DNA of 64,000 nt from an archaeon (GTDB lineage: Archaea > Thermoproteota > Nitrososphaeria > Nitrososphaerales > Gagatemarchaeaceae). Under the pieces are notes generated by a model. It was given only the letters and a program-made list of their open reading frames with translations. It ran no database searches and was not told the DNA's origin. The position numbers and the translations under genes were made by a program. This document shows positions 37,973 to 45,207 of the stretch, piece after piece; positions within the stretch are counted from its first letter, which is position 1, and the number at the start of each line of letters is the position of its first letter. The stretch is taken from positions 62,001 through 126,000 of the forward strand of contig JAKASL010000003.1 of assembly GCA_021819035.1 (NCBI GenBank). Direction: 5' to 3'.

Positions 37973-38938
37973 TTGCTGCTCGACGTCAAGGGACTGCGCG
38001 TAAGCTATCGTACTGTATATGGCAACCTAGAGGCAATCAAAAAGGTGGACCTCTCCATCGAGAAGGGCGAAAGCGTCGCAGTGGTGGGCGAGAGCGGCTG
38101 CGGCAAATCCACCTTCGGCCATGCGATCGTGAGGCTCCTCCCTCCCAACGCGAAATATGAGGGAAAAGTGAATCTGGACGGCAAAGACGTGTTGGCTCTG
38201 AAGGGGCATGAGCTCAGAGCGTACAGGGGGAACGATGTATTCATGATCTTCCAGGACCCACTTAACAGCCTGAACCCGGTCAAGCGGGTCGACGTCCAGA
38301 TGCTCGAGGCGGTGGAGATGCGAGAGAGGGTAGCTGGCAGGGGATACGACGAGACCAAAGCCTACAAGGACATCGTCGAAGGGCTGACGGGAGTGAGGAT
38401 GCCCGACCCAGAAGTGATACTCAGGAGGTATCCTCACGAGCTCTCCGGCGGCCAGATTCAGAGGGTGGTGATTGCGATGGCCTTGGTGATGAAGCCGAAG
38501 CTCCTGATAGCGGATGAGCCCACTTCGGCGCTCGACGTGACCATCCAGGCCCAGGTGATGAAACTCATCAGGGACCTGAAAAAGGAATATGGGATGTCGG
38601 TGCTTTTCATAACGCATGACATGGCCGTCGCCTACACCGTGGCAGACAAGTTCCTTGTGATGTACGCAGGTGAGCTTTCCGAGCTGGGCCCGGTGGACAA
38701 GGTAGTTTCGACCCCGCTGCACCCCTACACAGTCGCCCTGGTGAACAGCATCCCCAACAAATCGAGGAGAGATGGGGACCTTGTCTCGATTCCCGGCTCT
38801 CCGCCGAACATGATCTCTCCTCCCTCTGGATGCAGGTTCAACCCCAGGTGCCCGAAGGTGATGGACATATGCCGCACAGTATCCCCCGAAGCGAGACAGA
38901 AGGACGAGCGTATGGTGAGGTGTCATCTCTATGACTGA
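37973..38938 (+). CDS. dppD: Oligopeptide ABC transporter ATPase (DppD/OppD)
   Basis: 321 residues from TTG 37973, directly after the dppC stop. Walker A GESGCGKST, Q-loop MIFQDPLNSLNP, signature LSGGQIQR, Walker B LLIADEPTSALD and H-switch FITHD. The C-terminal oligo_HPY region contains SGCRFNPRCPKVMDIC with the Cys residues that bind a 4Fe-4S cluster in DppD-type ATPases. It overlaps dppF by 8 bp. Confidence 0.94.
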   Translation: MLLDVKGLRVSYRTVYGNLEAIKKVDLSIEKGESVAVVGESGCGKSTFGHAIVRLLPPNAKYEGKVNLDGKDVLALKGHELRAYRGNDVFMIFQDPLNSLNPVKRVDVQMLEAVEMRERVAGRGYDETKAYKDIVEGLTGVRMPDPEVILRRYPHELSGGQIQRVVIAMALVMKPKLLIADEPTSALDVTIQAQVMKLIRDLKKEYGMSVLFITHDMAVAYTVADKFLVMYAGELSELGPVDKVVSTPLHPYTVALVNSIPNKSRRDGDLVSIPGSPPNMISPPSGCRFNPRCPKVMDICRTVSPEARQKDERMVRCHLYD

Positions 38939-39899
38939 GCATGATACTGTCGTAAGAGCTGTGGGGGTCACGAAGTGGTTCGAAGCATCCAAGAAGGGAT
39001 TCATCCAGTCACTCCTTTCACGCGGGCCCAAGGTCTGGGTGAAGGCGGTCGACGGGGTGGACCTCGAAATCGCCGCCGGCGAGGTCCTCGCGCTGGTTGG
39101 TGAGAGCGGGAGCGGGAAGACAACGCTTGGGAGAATGCTGGTCACATTGGAGACGACCACACGTGGGGAGATATACTTCATGAACGAGAAGGTCAGCAAA
39201 AGACTCTGGGGGAAGGTGAGGAGGCAGGTACAGATGGTCTTCCAGAATCCGACCGACAGCCTCGACCCGAGGATGCCCATCATGGATATCGTGACTGAGC
39301 CGCTCCACAGGTCTGGGGTTAGCGGGGAGAACAAGGAAGCTCAGTTTAAGACATCGTTGGAACTCGTGGGGCTTGACTCAGAGACGTTCGGCCAGAGGAG
39401 GGTTCGAGACCTATCTGGAGGTCAGAGGCAGCGCGTCGCTGTCGCGAGAGCCATAATTGGGAACCCAACTTTCCTCGTCTTGGACGAGCCGACATCCGCG
39501 CTGGACGCTTCTGTCCAAGCGTCGGTTCTGAACCTTCTCGCCAAGATCCACGACGAACTCAAGCTCACGTATCTCTTTATCACCCACAACATTTCTGTGG
39601 CGAGGTTCATCTCTGACAGAATCGCGGTGATGTACGCGGGGAAGGTTGTCGAGACTGGTCCAACCGAGTCGGTAATATTCAGCCCGAAGCACCCATACAC
39701 CCAGGCCCTTCTGAAGTCCGTCCCCACCATCAAGTCTCATGACCTGGCCCCGCCCACGGGAGAGGTCCCGAGTCTGGTCGCACTTCCCTCGGGCTGCAGG
39801 TTCCACCCGCGCTGCCCATATGTGATGGACATATGCAGAGAGAAGGAGCCGGAGCTCAGGAAGGTGGGAGACGTCCAGGCTGCCTGCTGGCTCTACTGA
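38931..39899 (+). CDS. dppF: Oligopeptide ABC transporter ATPase (DppF/OppF)
   Basis: 322 residues from ATG 38931. Walker A GESGSGKTT, Q-loop MVFQNPTDSLDPR, signature LSGGQRQR, Walker B LVLDEPTSALD, H-switch FITHN. C-terminal oligo_HPY domain with SGCRFHPRCPYVMDIC. A short basic insert after the N-terminal strand (EASKKGFIQSLLSRGPK) is also seen in other archaeal DppF proteins. It is the second ATPase of the importer. Confidence 0.94.
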   Translation: MTEHDTVVRAVGVTKWFEASKKGFIQSLLSRGPKVWVKAVDGVDLEIAAGEVLALVGESGSGKTTLGRMLVTLETTTRGEIYFMNEKVSKRLWGKVRRQVQMVFQNPTDSLDPRMPIMDIVTEPLHRSGVSGENKEAQFKTSLELVGLDSETFGQRRVRDLSGGQRQRVAVARAIIGNPTFLVLDEPTSALDASVQASVLNLLAKIHDELKLTYLFITHNISVARFISDRIAVMYAGKVVETGPTESVIFSPKHPYTQALLKSVPTIKSHDLAPPTGEVPSLVALPSGCRFHPRCPYVMDICREKEPELRKVGDVQAACWLY

Positions 39900-39907
39900 A
39901 CCAGGTC

Positions 39908-40396
39908 TTGGAACCAGAAAAAGTCCTGAAGTCGAACGTCTCCAAGAGCCTCCTAAAGGCAACCTTGGCTATGGCGGCGCTTAGTCCATTCCTCACTCTC
40001 AACTGGTCAACTCTCCCGAGCTACGTTCTATTCCTGGGCGTTTACTATCTGATGGTAGGGTTGTACATGCTGAACAAGGAAGCCACAGTCTACAGGTTCG
40101 ACGGCTCAGGGATCCACGTGAATCGGCCCTGGAGGGAGGAGACGGTCGTACAATACGACAACATCCTAGGGATCGGCGTGGGCCAGGGGATACTGGCCAG
40201 GCGGTTTCATTGTGGCACCCTGTACGTTGAGCTCAAGAAGGGGAAGGGCACTCATAGATCTGTAGCGGGAGTCGGCGTGGTCCCACTCAAGGACATCCCA
40301 GATCCAGAGAGGCTCTACAAAGAAATATCGGATGCGATGGGTGTGTTCGGAGCCTCCATGGCACCTGAGCCTGATCCTCAGACGGGTTCCACGTAG
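39908..40396 (+). CDS. Membrane protein with bacterial PH-like domain
   Basis: About 162 residues from TTG 39908, nine bases after dppF. Two hydrophobic segments (about 16-32 and 38-55) form a hairpin, followed by a soluble YdbT/bPH2-like domain: TVYRFDGSGIHVNRPW, VVQYDNILGIGVGQGIL, GTLYVELKKGKG and PLKDIPDPERLYKEI. Proteins of this form are common in archaea; the role is not known. The end overlaps the convergent Mrr-like gene by 19 bp. Confidence 0.65.
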   Translation: MEPEKVLKSNVSKSLLKATLAMAALSPFLTLNWSTLPSYVLFLGVYYLMVGLYMLNKEATVYRFDGSGIHVNRPWREETVVQYDNILGIGVGQGILARRFHCGTLYVELKKGKGTHRSVAGVGVVPLKDIPDPERLYKEISDAMGVFGASMAPEPDPQTGST

Positions 40397-40989
40397 CTGA
40401 CATAGGCTTCGACGTTGTCCAAGAAGTCCGCCAGGGCGAAGATTGGGACCACGGCACCCCCTGCAACGAACCTTACCCCTGGGTCTGCTGTCAGCAGTAC
40501 CAGAGGGACGATGGGGCCGATGCTGTCCAGGCTGTCGTGGAGCCTCTTCACCCTACCTCTCTGCGCTTCGACAAGCCGGCCCAGGGCAGAGCGGCCCGGC
40601 TGGCGCGCCCAGTGCTTGCAGTCTATCGCCAGAGAAAGCCTGTCAGATATCCCCAAGACGTCTATCTGGGCCCTCGGCTTCTTCAGGTAGATGTTTTCCG
40701 CCACCCGATAACCGCGAGCGCGGAGGATGTTGGAACAGAACCCCTCGAAATCCCTCCAGGACAGGTGACTCGAAACAACTTCGACGCGTTCACCCCTAGC
40801 GCACAAGGCCAGCCCAGCCATCTGTTCGTCGTCATATTGAACCGTAGAGAGGCAGAGGGCCGACGCGACTGCGGCAATCTCCTCCTGTGCCAGCTCGGCC
40901 GACCCTGACCTCTTCACGAGTAGCATCGAGAGCGGGCCCACGGCGGGCTCGCAGGATTTCTGAATTTGAACCTGCGGAAGGACAACCAA
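40378..40989 (-). CDS. Mrr-like restriction endonuclease-fold protein
   Basis: 203 residues if started at TTG 40989 (ATG 40926 is possible). The C-terminal half is a PD-(D/E)xK nuclease domain: WRDFEGFCSNILRARGYRVAEN, KPRAQIDVLGI (first Asp) and LAIDCKHWARQ (D-C-K catalytic strand), then helices with LVEAQRG. The N-terminal about 75 residues are unassigned. It may be a defence nuclease or a DNA repair enzyme. No methylase or partner gene lies nearby. Confidence 0.7.
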   Translation of the reverse strand: MVVLPQVQIQKSCEPAVGPLSMLLVKRSGSAELAQEEIAAVASALCLSTVQYDDEQMAGLALCARGERVEVVSSHLSWRDFEGFCSNILRARGYRVAENIYLKKPRAQIDVLGISDRLSLAIDCKHWARQPGRSALGRLVEAQRGRVKRLHDSLDSIGPIVPLVLLTADPGVRFVAGGAVVPIFALADFLDNVEAYVSYVEPV

Positions 40990-41006
40990 TTCGCTGCGTG
41001 GGAGGA

Positions 41007-41414
41007 TTATGAAAGTGAAGCCTGGTCCGACGGCGAACGAGACGAAACGTCTGCGTCAGACCGCCGCCCGCTCACGTAGGTCGAGAAGAAGTACCAGCCG
41101 TTGATTGCAACCAACACGACGGCAATCACCTGGAACCAGTCCAGGGTCGGAGGGCTTGTGAGCGTCACCCCGTTCCCCGACATGGTGAAGTACTGTGTAA
41201 AGAAGCCGTAGCTGAAAGATGGCGCGTAGCTGCAGAGCCCAGCACAGGCGTCGTGCAGTGAAGCTGCATAGGCCGCTCGGGCCTCCTGGTCTCTGGCCAC
41301 CAGGTAGGCGAGGACAATAAAGAAAATGTCCAATACGACCAACCTGAGGGGGAACCTCGCCACGACGGAACGGCCTATCGGGGGCCGATAAAAACGCATC
41401 ATGCGCTCAAACAT
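41007..41414 (-). CDS. Small membrane protein, unknown
   Basis: The frame gives 135 residues from ATG 41414. GTG 41363 is attractive because a TTTTTATC element lies about 28 bases before it; that would give 118 residues. Two TM segments (about 22-40 and 92-113) enclose an external loop with two Cys. It is divergent from the signal peptidase gene, with CATTTAACC shared between them. The family is not recognised. Confidence 0.55.
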   Translation of the reverse strand: MFERMMRFYRPPIGRSVVARFPLRLVVLDIFFIVLAYLVARDQEARAAYAASLHDACAGLCSYAPSFSYGFFTQYFTMSGNGVTLTSPPTLDWFQVIAVVLVAINGWYFFSTYVSGRRSDADVSSRSPSDQASLS

Positions 41415-41443
41415 TTAACCAGCCGAAACCCGGGACCTTCTCA

Positions 41444-41956
41444 ATGAAAGTGGCCTCGAAGAGCACGGCCATCTACGTCGCCGCCGTGATCCTCTTGCTC
41501 TTCTGGGCGTACTTCGTCCAGACAGACACGAGGAGGGTCGACGGGCACAGCATGCTCCCGACGCTGGAAGGGGGAGACCTGGTCGTCCTGCAGAGCGTCC
41601 CCATAAGCGACATACACGTGGGGAACATCATAGTCTACGATGGGTCTTGCTCGGCGCTCGGGATATCAGTGGTCCACCGGGTGGTCGCCATAACCCCTGC
41701 GGGGCTGATCACGAAGGGGGACAACAACCCCGGGACAGACCAGTCACTCGGCATAGCGAGCAGCCCGATCACCCAGAACTGCCTGGTGGGGAAGGTCATC
41801 TTCGTGATCCCCTACGTCGAGCTTCTGGCCTACTATGTCGACACGTATGGGCTACCGCAGTGGCTCAACTATCTCCCATCGATCCTGATTATCCTGATCG
41901 TTGTCGGGTCGCTCCTGATGCAGCCTGAGGAGGACCCCGAAGAAGCGCAGCCCTAG
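41444..41956 (+). CDS. Signal peptidase I, ER/archaeal type
   Basis: 170 residues. TM1 at about 8-24, then the catalytic Ser in GHSMLPTL (S36), HRVVAI with the catalytic His (H78, replacing the Lys of bacterial enzymes) and KGDNNPGTD with the conserved Asp (D93). A second TM (about 142-160) anchors the C-terminus. It cleaves Sec signal peptides on the outer face of the membrane. The ATG is about 30 bases after CATTTAACC, so a leaderless mRNA is likely. Confidence 0.92.
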   Translation: MKVASKSTAIYVAAVILLLFWAYFVQTDTRRVDGHSMLPTLEGGDLVVLQSVPISDIHVGNIIVYDGSCSALGISVVHRVVAITPAGLITKGDNNPGTDQSLGIASSPITQNCLVGKVIFVIPYVELLAYYVDTYGLPQWLNYLPSILIILIVVGSLLMQPEEDPEEAQP

Positions 41957-41989
41957 GTCAGCGGCTTCTTTGGCAGCTCCGTCTCTCTG

Positions 41990-42400
41990 GGGGGCCGAAT
42001 TCGGCTCGGTTGAGAATCGGGGGTGCAAGGACCGCCATCCGTTTGGCCTCCGCTGACCGCCTCCTAGCTGGAAGGTCGTCCGGGGAACGCCGAGGGCGGC
42101 AGCCATCTCCCCGGTGGAGACGCGCCGTGGCGAGCGATAGTAACCCATGGCCATGGACATAGCTGGGGCTGCCAACTGCAGCGAGGTCATCTCGGAGAGC
42201 GGGTCGAAGAAAGGTGGCACTGCCCCTCGGAAGGCGACACCCTTGCTCAGTTCGGCTCTGTTTGTTATCTCTGCCCTCCATTCTGCACTGAACCGGGCGA
42301 GCAGTCTGCCGGCGCCGGGCTCCCAATACCGGAGGCGTCAAGATGCATACCAGGCGAGCATCTCAGGAAAGTTGAGCCGCCTCGGACCGCGCTCTCTCAT
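41990..42400 (-). pseudogene. Decayed Bat-type HTH_10 transcriptional regulator
   Basis: Minus-strand pieces in different frames reconstruct one gene. From ATG 42400: MRERGPRRLNFPEMLAWYAS then a stop. A second frame gives LLARFSAEWRAEITNRAEL, FFDPLSEMTSLQLAAPAM and MGYYRSPRRVSTGEMAAALG VPRTTF, the HTH_10 (bacterio-opsin activator type) helix-turn-helix. It then breaks, and a third frame ends AEAKRMAVLAPP. No single frame covers the domain, so it is a pseudogene. Such regulators are abundant in Thaumarchaeota. Confidence 0.5.
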
Positions 42401-42612
42401 CCCTGCGCCCGGTGGAGAAGGTCAACATACTTGATGGCCTGGTTCTGCACGCCGGTCTGTCTGCCTGCTCACCTGAAAATCGCATTCGGATGTCGAGACA
42501 ATCGCCCCGAGCCCTTTGAAAGAGCGGCAACGGTGACATCAGCGATCACCGCGCGCCCGGTCCGTTAGGGGCGCATCACGTCGAGCCAGTACCCAAAGGA
42601 ACTTCCGGCCCG

Positions 42613-42738
42613 ATGGTCGTGCACTGGGTCAAGAGTCTACAGAACCTGTGCACGGACTGCCACAGGAGACCACAAGGTCTGATCAACCCGCTTCATAAGA
42701 GGCGTCCCTACAGCAGAACAGCGTGTTCTAGACGGTAG
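42613..42738 (+). pseudogene. HNH endonuclease C-terminal fragment
   Basis: A 41-codon open stretch reads LQNLCTDCHRRP, the closing part of an HNH motif (N-L-x-x-L-C-x-x-C-H). Upstream in the same frame PVPKGTSGP resembles the loop before that motif, but the H-H core is missing. HNH domains form the C-terminal endonuclease of many group II intron-encoded proteins, and a group II domain V lies 390 bases downstream. A free-standing HNH remnant is equally possible. Confidence 0.35.
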
Positions 42739-42778
42739 AACTAAACGCCCTGCTTTGCGCTTCAACTACTGACAGGTC

Positions 42779-42964
42779 GTGGTTGAGAACACCTCAAGAA
42801 CGAAATTGTCGAACAGAGAAAAGACCGCACTCGTTGTGGGCCTTGTCCTTGTCGCGGCTTTTGACTTCATAGCACCATTGGTGAGGGGAACATCTCCAGG
42901 TGGAGTGGCAATCCAGGGCGATGCTGGTAGCGCACACACACTACCAAGCTTCACGCAGTTGTGA
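42779..42964 (+). CDS. Small single-TM protein, possibly truncated
   Basis: 61 residues from GTG 42779. A basic and polar N-terminus is followed by a hydrophobic segment (about 19-35) and a Gly-rich tail. The composition is gene-like, but it lies in a region of decayed genes and ends soon after the TM segment, so it may be the start of a longer lost secreted protein. No family is recognised. Confidence 0.35.
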   Translation: MVENTSRTKLSNREKTALVVGLVLVAAFDFIAPLVRGTSPGGVAIQGDAGSAHTLPSFTQL

Positions 42965-43125
42965 GCTCATCTGGTTCGGAGACATGTATTGGCAGGGCGG
43001 CCTACACTTCGGCTACATGCCGCTTGTTGCATGACATTAGTTCTATTCGTCTCCCTGTAGTACAAAGAAGAATCTGAAATCCATCCATCTGAAGCACAAG
43101 AAGAGGACAGAGGACGCAGGGGTGA

Positions 43126-43216
43126 AAGCCCGGTGATGCGAAAGTATCACGCCAGGTTTGGGACGAAGGGTGCGTGCTCCCTGCCCGATTTGTTGAGCGT
43201 GGCGGCGCACTCTTAC
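43126..43216 (+). ncRNA. Group II intron 3' end: domains V and VI
   Basis: 43126-43159 is a 34-nt domain V: AAGCCCGG...GAAA...ACG...GGTTT. The AGC triad pairs with GTT (43127-43129 with 43156-43158), a second stem GATGC/GTATC closes a GAAA tetraloop, and the ACG bulge is in the conserved place; only one pair (position 6/29) is mismatched. Seven bases later AAGGGTGCG (43166-43174) pairs fully with CGCACTCTT (43206-43214), forming domain VI. TTAC at about 43213-43216 would be the 3' splice site (AY). No intact maturase or 5' end was found, so this is a remnant or ORF-less intron end. Confidence 0.7.
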
Positions 43217-43400
43217 CACGGTAGAACCCGACCGGATGGGCGATGACTGCGCTGACCGTCCTCCGGTGGACGCGCGTCTCTCGCCCTCACACGGACCTCG
43301 GACTGGGTACGTCGCCGTCGAACCCATCCGCCGGCACCCGATGGAGGAGCTCCGACCGTTTGGATAGGCCGACCCTGAGTTGAGGGGGACCTCTTGCGAG

Positions 43401-43420
43401 TATTTATACCCTTTAAATAC
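43401..43420 (+). promoter_or_regulatory. Tandem TATA boxes of tbp
   Basis: TTTATA (43403-43408) and TTTAAATA (43412-43419) lie in tandem. The second is centred about 28 bases before the TTG start at 43444, predicting a leaderless or nearly leaderless tbp mRNA. Two TATA boxes in front of the gene for the TATA-binding protein itself could allow autoregulation. Confidence 0.6.
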
Positions 43421-43443
43421 CGACAGGAGTCGCCCAGCTGGCG

Positions 43444-44001
43444 TTGCCACAGACCAAAGCCATAGTCAGCATAGAGAACGTAGTCGCATCGGCGTCCATA
43501 AACCAGACAGTCGACCTGAACCTGATCACCAAGAACTTCGTCACAGTCGAATACCACCCAGACCAGTTCCCAGGCCTCGTGTTCAGGCTGAGGAACCCCA
43601 AGACAGCCACGCTCATCTTCAGCTCGGGGAAGATGGTCTGCACCGGCGCCAAGTCCGAGGAGCAGGCCAGGAAGGCGGTCGAGGAGGTCGTGAGGCAGCT
43701 GAAGAAGGGGAAGATACCCATCAAGAATGAAGCGGTGGTGGAGATACAGAACATAGTAGCGTCGGCGAGCCTCGGGGGGAAGGTGCACCTCGAGGAGGCA
43801 GCCAGGGTGCTTCCAAAGTCCATGTACGAGCCAGAGCAGTTCCCAGGGCTGATCCACAGGATGGCGGACCCCAAGACAGTCATCCTGCTCTTCGCCTCAG
43901 GGAAGCTCGTCTGCACCGGCGCCAAGAAGGAGAGCGAAGTCTACCGCGCAGTCAACAACCTGCACGTGACACTCGAAGAGAAGAACCTCATGGTGTACTG
44001 A
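43444..44001 (+). CDS. tbp: TATA-box-binding protein
   Basis: 185 residues, two direct repeats of the TBP saddle: IVSIENVVASASINQTVDL ... FPGLVFRLRNPKTATLIFSSGKMVCTGAK and VVEIQNIVASASLGGKVHL ... FPGLIHRMADPKTVILLFASGKLVCTGAK. The DNA-intercalating Phe-Pro residues are conserved in both repeats. TTG 43444 is the start suggested by the promoter. It is the basal initiation factor that binds TATA with TFB. Confidence 0.97.
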   Translation: MPQTKAIVSIENVVASASINQTVDLNLITKNFVTVEYHPDQFPGLVFRLRNPKTATLIFSSGKMVCTGAKSEEQARKAVEEVVRQLKKGKIPIKNEAVVEIQNIVASASLGGKVHLEEAARVLPKSMYEPEQFPGLIHRMADPKTVILLFASGKLVCTGAKKESEVYRAVNNLHVTLEEKNLMVY

Positions 44002-44030
44002 CAGGTTCTCCTCTCCCCGATTTTGTGCCG

Positions 44031-44519
44031 CTACAGCATCTTCTCCATGTAGAGCAGGTCGTGGTACTTGCCGTCCACGAGCAGTTCCTTCTCCGACCTC
44101 ATCCTGGAGACGAAGCCGCCCCGCTCATACAGCGAGACCGCAGCCCCCATGGCTGGGTTGACGCTGAGTTGGACCTTGACTACACCCTCATGCTCCCTGA
44201 TCTTGTCCAAGGCCTTCTTCAGCAGGAGGGCCCCTCCCCCCTTCCGCCTTGCGGAAGGTCGCACATACACACTATGGATGTGGGCGACGTGCTTCGTCTT
44301 CAGCCTGGTGCTGACCGAGTAGCTGATCATCCCCACCGGGATCCCGTCTTCGAGGGCGAATAACATTGTCCCCATGCGCCGCCTCCACTCCCCTTCAGGC
44401 ATGTCCCTCTCTTCTTCGTAGGAGCTCCCGAACGCAGCCGGCTCGTGCATCAGCGCTTCGAGGCGCAGTTCCCTGAAATCCTGCCACCTGTCCTCAGAGA
44501 GTTCGGCTACGGTGAGCAT
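44031..44519 (-). CDS. GNAT family N-acetyltransferase
   Basis: 162 residues with the GNAT core: an N-terminal helix-rich part, HIHSVYVRPSARRKGGGALLLKKALDKI (motif A with the acetyl-CoA R/QxxGxG/A loop) and AVSLYERGGFV (motif B). The substrate is unknown. It is 12 bp downstream of pyrE on the same strand, so they are probably cotranscribed. Confidence 0.88.
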   Translation of the reverse strand: MLTVAELSEDRWQDFRELRLEALMHEPAAFGSSYEEERDMPEGEWRRRMGTMLFALEDGIPVGMISYSVSTRLKTKHVAHIHSVYVRPSARRKGGGALLLKKALDKIREHEGVVKVQLSVNPAMGAAVSLYERGGFVSRMRSEKELLVDGKYHDLLYMEKML

Positions 44520-44531
44520 GTACGGTCTGCC

Positions 44532-45152
44532 CTAGTGCGCCCTCCGGCCGACGGAGCGGGTTATCGCCTTCATGTTTTCGTCTGTGATGAGCGCCATGGA
44601 GTGGAGGGTGTCGGCTAGCTCGACCATGTCGGTCACTGAGTGCAGGGCGATGCCCCTCTTGCTCAGCCTTTCCCTTGCACCCTCTAGCCTGTCCACTAGG
44701 ACCACCGCCGAGATGACCTTCCCGCCTTCGTCCTCGACGGCGTCGGCTGCGGCTAGAATCGTCCTCCCTGAGGTCGAGATGTCGTCCATCACGACGACGT
44801 TCGAACCGGGCCTCACCTCTCCCTCCACCAGCCTCTCGTTCTCGTGCTTCTCCATCCTGCTGTACACCAGCGGCTTCCCCAGCTCGACGGCCACAGGCGA
44901 TGCTAAGACCAGGCCCGACAGTGGGACCCCGCAGATGGCGTCGGCGCGAGGTGCCTTCTTCGAAGTCAGCTCCGAGAGCGCATCGACTGCGAGCCTGTAG
45001 GCCCCCGGGTAGCTCGCGAGCCCCCTCAGGTTGACGTAGTACGAGCTGTCCTTGCCGCCGGGGAGCGAGAAAGTACCGAACTGGAGCGCCCCCGCTTTCA
45101 TCAGGCCCTCGGCGAGCTCGCCGAGGCGGCCGCTGCGCTTCTTCCAGGCCAT
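44532..45152 (-). CDS. pyrE: Orotate phosphoribosyltransferase
   Basis: 206 residues. The PRPP-binding motif is VVVMDDISTSGRT, with ICGVPLSGLVLASPVA and YSRMEKHENERLVEGE forming the rest of the OPRTase active site. It joins orotate to PRPP to form OMP in pyrimidine synthesis. ATG 45152. It is divergent from the LarA-like gene. Confidence 0.92.
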   Translation of the reverse strand: MAWKKRSGRLGELAEGLMKAGALQFGTFSLPGGKDSSYYVNLRGLASYPGAYRLAVDALSELTSKKAPRADAICGVPLSGLVLASPVAVELGKPLVYSRMEKHENERLVEGEVRPGSNVVVMDDISTSGRTILAAADAVEDEGGKVISAVVLVDRLEGARERLSKRGIALHSVTDMVELADTLHSMALITDENMKAITRSVGRRAH

Positions 45153-45207
45153 GGAGTGGAGGCCAGCGCTTTTGCTTAAAAACTAACCCTGCGGGAAGCT
45201 ATAGGGA

